From Paucibacter sp. Y2R2-4 (GTDB lineage: Bacteria; Pseudomonadota; Gammaproteobacteria; Burkholderiales; Burkholderiaceae_C): a stretch of DNA of 64,000 nt. This document shows, in pieces, positions 61,977 to 64,000 of the stretch (the stretch's first letter is position 1; every line of letters starts with the position of its first letter). The position numbers and the translations under genes were made by a program. The stretch spans positions 1,054,001 to 1,118,000 of the forward strand of contig NZ_JAJIRO010000001.1 in the NCBI RefSeq assembly GCF_025717535.1, in the 5' to 3' direction. The notes beneath the pieces were generated by a model. That model was not told the DNA's origin and searched no databases. It saw only the letters and a program-made list of their open reading frames with translations.

Positions 61977-63575
61977 ATGCGCAAGATCAAGCGAACAGCA
62001 CTGGCCTTGACACTGGGCCTAACGATTGGCCTAAGCATGAGCCTCTCGGCCCAAGATGCACAAGCAGCCCCGCTGCGTTGGGCGGCCCAAAATGACATCC
62101 TGACCCTGGATCCGCATTCGCAAAACCACTCGACCACCAATGCGATCTTGATGCACGCCTATGAGGGCCTGACCCGCTATGGCGACAAGTACCAAGTCGA
62201 GCCCGCTTTGGCGACCAAATGGACTTACATCTCCCCGACCCAGGTGCGTTTCGAATTGCGCCGCGGCGTTAAGTTCCACGACGGCTCGCCTTTCACCGCT
62301 GATGATGTGATCTTCACCTTTGGCCGCATCAGCCAACCGCAAGGCACGATGCAAATTTACGTAGCCGGCATCAAGGAAATCAAAAAGATCGATGACTTCA
62401 CCATCGATGTGATGCTCAGCGCGCCCACCCCCATCCTGCTGCGCAACATCATCGACTTCCGCATCATGAGCAAGACCTGGGCGGAGAAAAACAAAACCAC
62501 CAATGTGCAGGACTACAAAGCGAAAGAGGACAACTACGCCTCTCGCAATGTGATGGGCACCGGCCCCTACAAGATCACCGGCTGGCAACCTGACCAGAAA
62601 GTCAGCATGGTGGCCAACAAGGACTGGTGGGACGCCAAGAACGCCAGCAATGTGACCGAGGTCAGCTACCTGCCGATCAAGTCCGACCCGACGCGTGTTG
62701 CCGCGCTGCTGTCGGGGGATGTGGACATGCTGACCGACCTGCCCACCCAGGACGTGGCCAAGCTCAAGAGCGATCCCAAGCTCAAGGTCATTGAAGGCCC
62801 CGAGGTGCGCACCATCTTCTTTGTGATGGACCAAGGCAGCGAAGAGTTGCTGGGCTCCAATGTGAAGGGCAAAAACCCCTTCAAAGACAAGCGGGTGCGT
62901 GAGGCGCTGAGTGTCGCGATTGACCGCGAGGCCATCAAGCGCACCATCATGCGCGGCTTGTCCATTCCGGCTGGCGTCATGGTGGCGCCGGGCGTCAACG
63001 GCAACACGCCCGAATTGGATGCACCGCTGAAGGCCGACACCGAAAAGGCCAAAAAGCTCTTGGCCGAAGCGGGCTACCCCGGCGGCTTTGAAGTGCCACT
63101 GAACTGCCCCAACAACCGCTACGTCAACGACGAAGAGGTCTGCCAGGCGGTGGTGGCCATGTGGGCCAAGATTGGTATCAAGGCCAAGCTGGCCGCCCTG
63201 CCGTTTGCGCAGCACAGCCAAACCTTCCAACGCTTTGAGGCACCGCTCTTCATGCTGGGCTGGGGCGTGGCCACCTATGACGCGCAGTATTTCCTTCAAG
63301 CCGTGGCGCGCACCAAGGCGACCGGCGCCGATGGCAACTTCAATTTCGCCAAACTCAGTGACGCCAAGCTTGACCAACTGGTGGACGGCATGAAGGTGGA
63401 AGTCGACGTCGCCAAGCGCAACGCCATGATTCGCGAGGCGCTGGTACGCGTGCGCGACGAGACCCTCTTCATCCCCCTGCACCACCAAATGCGCCCCTGG
63501 GCCATGCGCGCCAATGTAGAGACCATCCATCGCTCGGACGATCGCCCTGAGGCGCGCCTGACCCATATCAAGTAA
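61977..63575 (+). CDS. ABC transporter substrate-binding protein, peptide/nickel family
   Basis: Periplasmic binding protein of the SBP_bac_5 type, which bind peptides, opines or nickel complexes. The signal peptide ends near AQDAQAAPLRW. LTRYGDKYQVEPALATKW and the family region FELRRGVKFHDGSPFTADDV are typical. I chose ATG 61977 because AAGGG lies six bases upstream; an ATG at 61971 and a TTG at 61953 are less suitable. Length is 532 residues. No permease or ATPase genes follow in the window, so it is an orphan. A terminator closes it. Confidence 0.92.
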   Translation: MRKIKRTALALTLGLTIGLSMSLSAQDAQAAPLRWAAQNDILTLDPHSQNHSTTNAILMHAYEGLTRYGDKYQVEPALATKWTYISPTQVRFELRRGVKFHDGSPFTADDVIFTFGRISQPQGTMQIYVAGIKEIKKIDDFTIDVMLSAPTPILLRNIIDFRIMSKTWAEKNKTTNVQDYKAKEDNYASRNVMGTGPYKITGWQPDQKVSMVANKDWWDAKNASNVTEVSYLPIKSDPTRVAALLSGDVDMLTDLPTQDVAKLKSDPKLKVIEGPEVRTIFFVMDQGSEELLGSNVKGKNPFKDKRVREALSVAIDREAIKRTIMRGLSIPAGVMVAPGVNGNTPELDAPLKADTEKAKKLLAEAGYPGGFEVPLNCPNNRYVNDEEVCQAVVAMWAKIGIKAKLAALPFAQHSQTFQRFEAPLFMLGWGVATYDAQYFLQAVARTKATGADGNFNFAKLSDAKLDQLVDGMKVEVDVAKRNAMIREALVRVRDETLFIPLHHQMRPWAMRANVETIHRSDDRPEARLTHIK

Positions 63576-63593
63576 AGCCCTCTTGCAGCAGCG

Positions 63594-63620
63594 ATGGCCA
63601 CCCACGGGTGGCCATTTTCA
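63594..63620 (+). terminator. Terminator after the substrate-binding protein gene
   Basis: A 9-bp stem (ATGGCCACC and complement) is followed by TTTTCATT, about 20 bases past the stop. It overlaps the last codon of the convergent regulator gene. Confidence 0.85.
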
Positions 63621-64000
63621 TTGGGCTGCGATGTCCCCTCGCAAGCGAGCGCGCAAAGCGGAAGGCGTCAGGCCGAACCAGCGCCGCACCGTGCGGCTGA
63701 AATTGGAGGTATCCACAAAGCCCAACTCAGCGGCGATCACCTCCACTGAGCTCTTGCCCTGCCGCAAAGCGCGCAAGGTTTGTTCTTGGCGCACACCGTC
63801 CAGCACCGATTGATAACTGCAAGCCTCGGCGCGCAAATGGCGGATCAAGGTTCGCACTGACACATGGCAGTGGGCTGCCGCCTCGGCCACACCGGGAAAG
63901 GGCTCACCCGGTGATCGCTGCAGCAGCAATTGCTGCACGCGCAAGGCCCAAGGCCCCTGGCCGCCACGCGCCTGCGCCAATTCGCGCTCGCAATCCTGCC
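63618..64000 (-). CDS. AraC-family transcriptional regulator, 5' part outside window
   Basis: Only the C-terminal 127 codons are visible. They contain the paired helix-turn-helix of AraC regulators: AAAHCHVSVRTLIRHLRAE and the second motif VIAAELGFVDTSNFSRTVRRWFG, ending in TPSALRARLRG. The frame stays open to the window edge, so the N-terminal ligand-binding domain is not seen. It is convergent with the substrate-binding protein gene, which it might control. Confidence 0.9.
   Translation of the reverse strand, partial: QDCERELAQARGGQGPWALRVQQLLLQRSPGEPFPGVAEAAAHCHVSVRTLIRHLRAEACSYQSVLDGVRQEQTLRALRQGKSSVEVIAAELGFVDTSNFSRTVRRWFGLTPSALRARLRGDIAAQ

Overview
The window is a stretch of GC-rich chromosome from a betaproteobacterium of the order Burkholderiales. 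Protein character and gene order fit the Roseateles/Rubrivivax/Comamonadaceae neighbourhood; the genus is an inference. Nearly all of it is conserved core genome: I see no insertion sequence, prophage, CRISPR array, rRNA operon or toxin-antitoxin pair. There is one tRNA (Leu, anticodon CAG). Most genes lie on the minus strand in long, tightly packed operons with many 4-bp ATGA overlaps.

Layout. 1-4.4 kb: end-truncated sodium:solute symporter, then ppsA (PEP synthase) divergent from its regulator ppsR. 4.4-19.5 kb: the envelope/translation supercluster, transcribed rpsB, tsf, pyrH, frr, uppS, cdsA, dxr, rseP, bamA, skp, lpxD, fabZ, lpxA, lpxB, rnhB and a SpoU methyltransferase. It links translation factors, UMP supply, isoprenoid carrier and phospholipid precursors, outer-membrane protein assembly and lipid A synthesis. 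19.7-24 kb: a plus-strand trio of amidase, DadA-like oxidase and Nnr (NAD(P)HX repair). 24-27.3 kb: rnr head to head with tRNA-Leu, then a phosphoribosyltransferase. 27.3-43.6 kb: a minus-strand run transcribed ndk, rlmN, pilW, rodZ, ispG, hisS, yfgM-like, bamB, der, hfq, hflX, hflK, hflC, a DUF2065 gene, hisZ and purA. 43.7-48.1 kb: rluD, scpB and an RluB-like pseudouridine synthase with very long disordered tails. 48.2-54.2 kb: bamD, a DinG-type helicase, a DUF465 protein, a PP2C phosphatase, a secreted coiled-coil protein and zapE. 54.3-60.3 kb: the 2-oxoglutarate dehydrogenase operon sucA-sucB-lpdA, with a small multidrug resistance (SMR) transporter gene between sucB and lpdA. 60.6-64 kb: a less conserved segment with an isopenicillin-N-synthase-like oxygenase, a small Cys-rich protein, an orphan peptide-type substrate-binding protein and a partial AraC regulator.

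The genes work together mainly in envelope biogenesis: BamA, BamB, BamD, Skp, RseP, the lipid A acyltransferases, CdsA, UppS and the MEP-pathway enzymes Dxr and IspG are all here. Nothing amounts to a clearly new system. The leads most worth checking are the SMR gene inside the suc-lpd operon, the LacI-type palindrome on the oxygenase promoter, the giant RG/NER-rich tail of the RluB-like enzyme, the ATG-less rnr abutting tRNA-Leu, the amidase/DadA/Nnr trio, and hairpins that sit on or next to stop codons inside operons.
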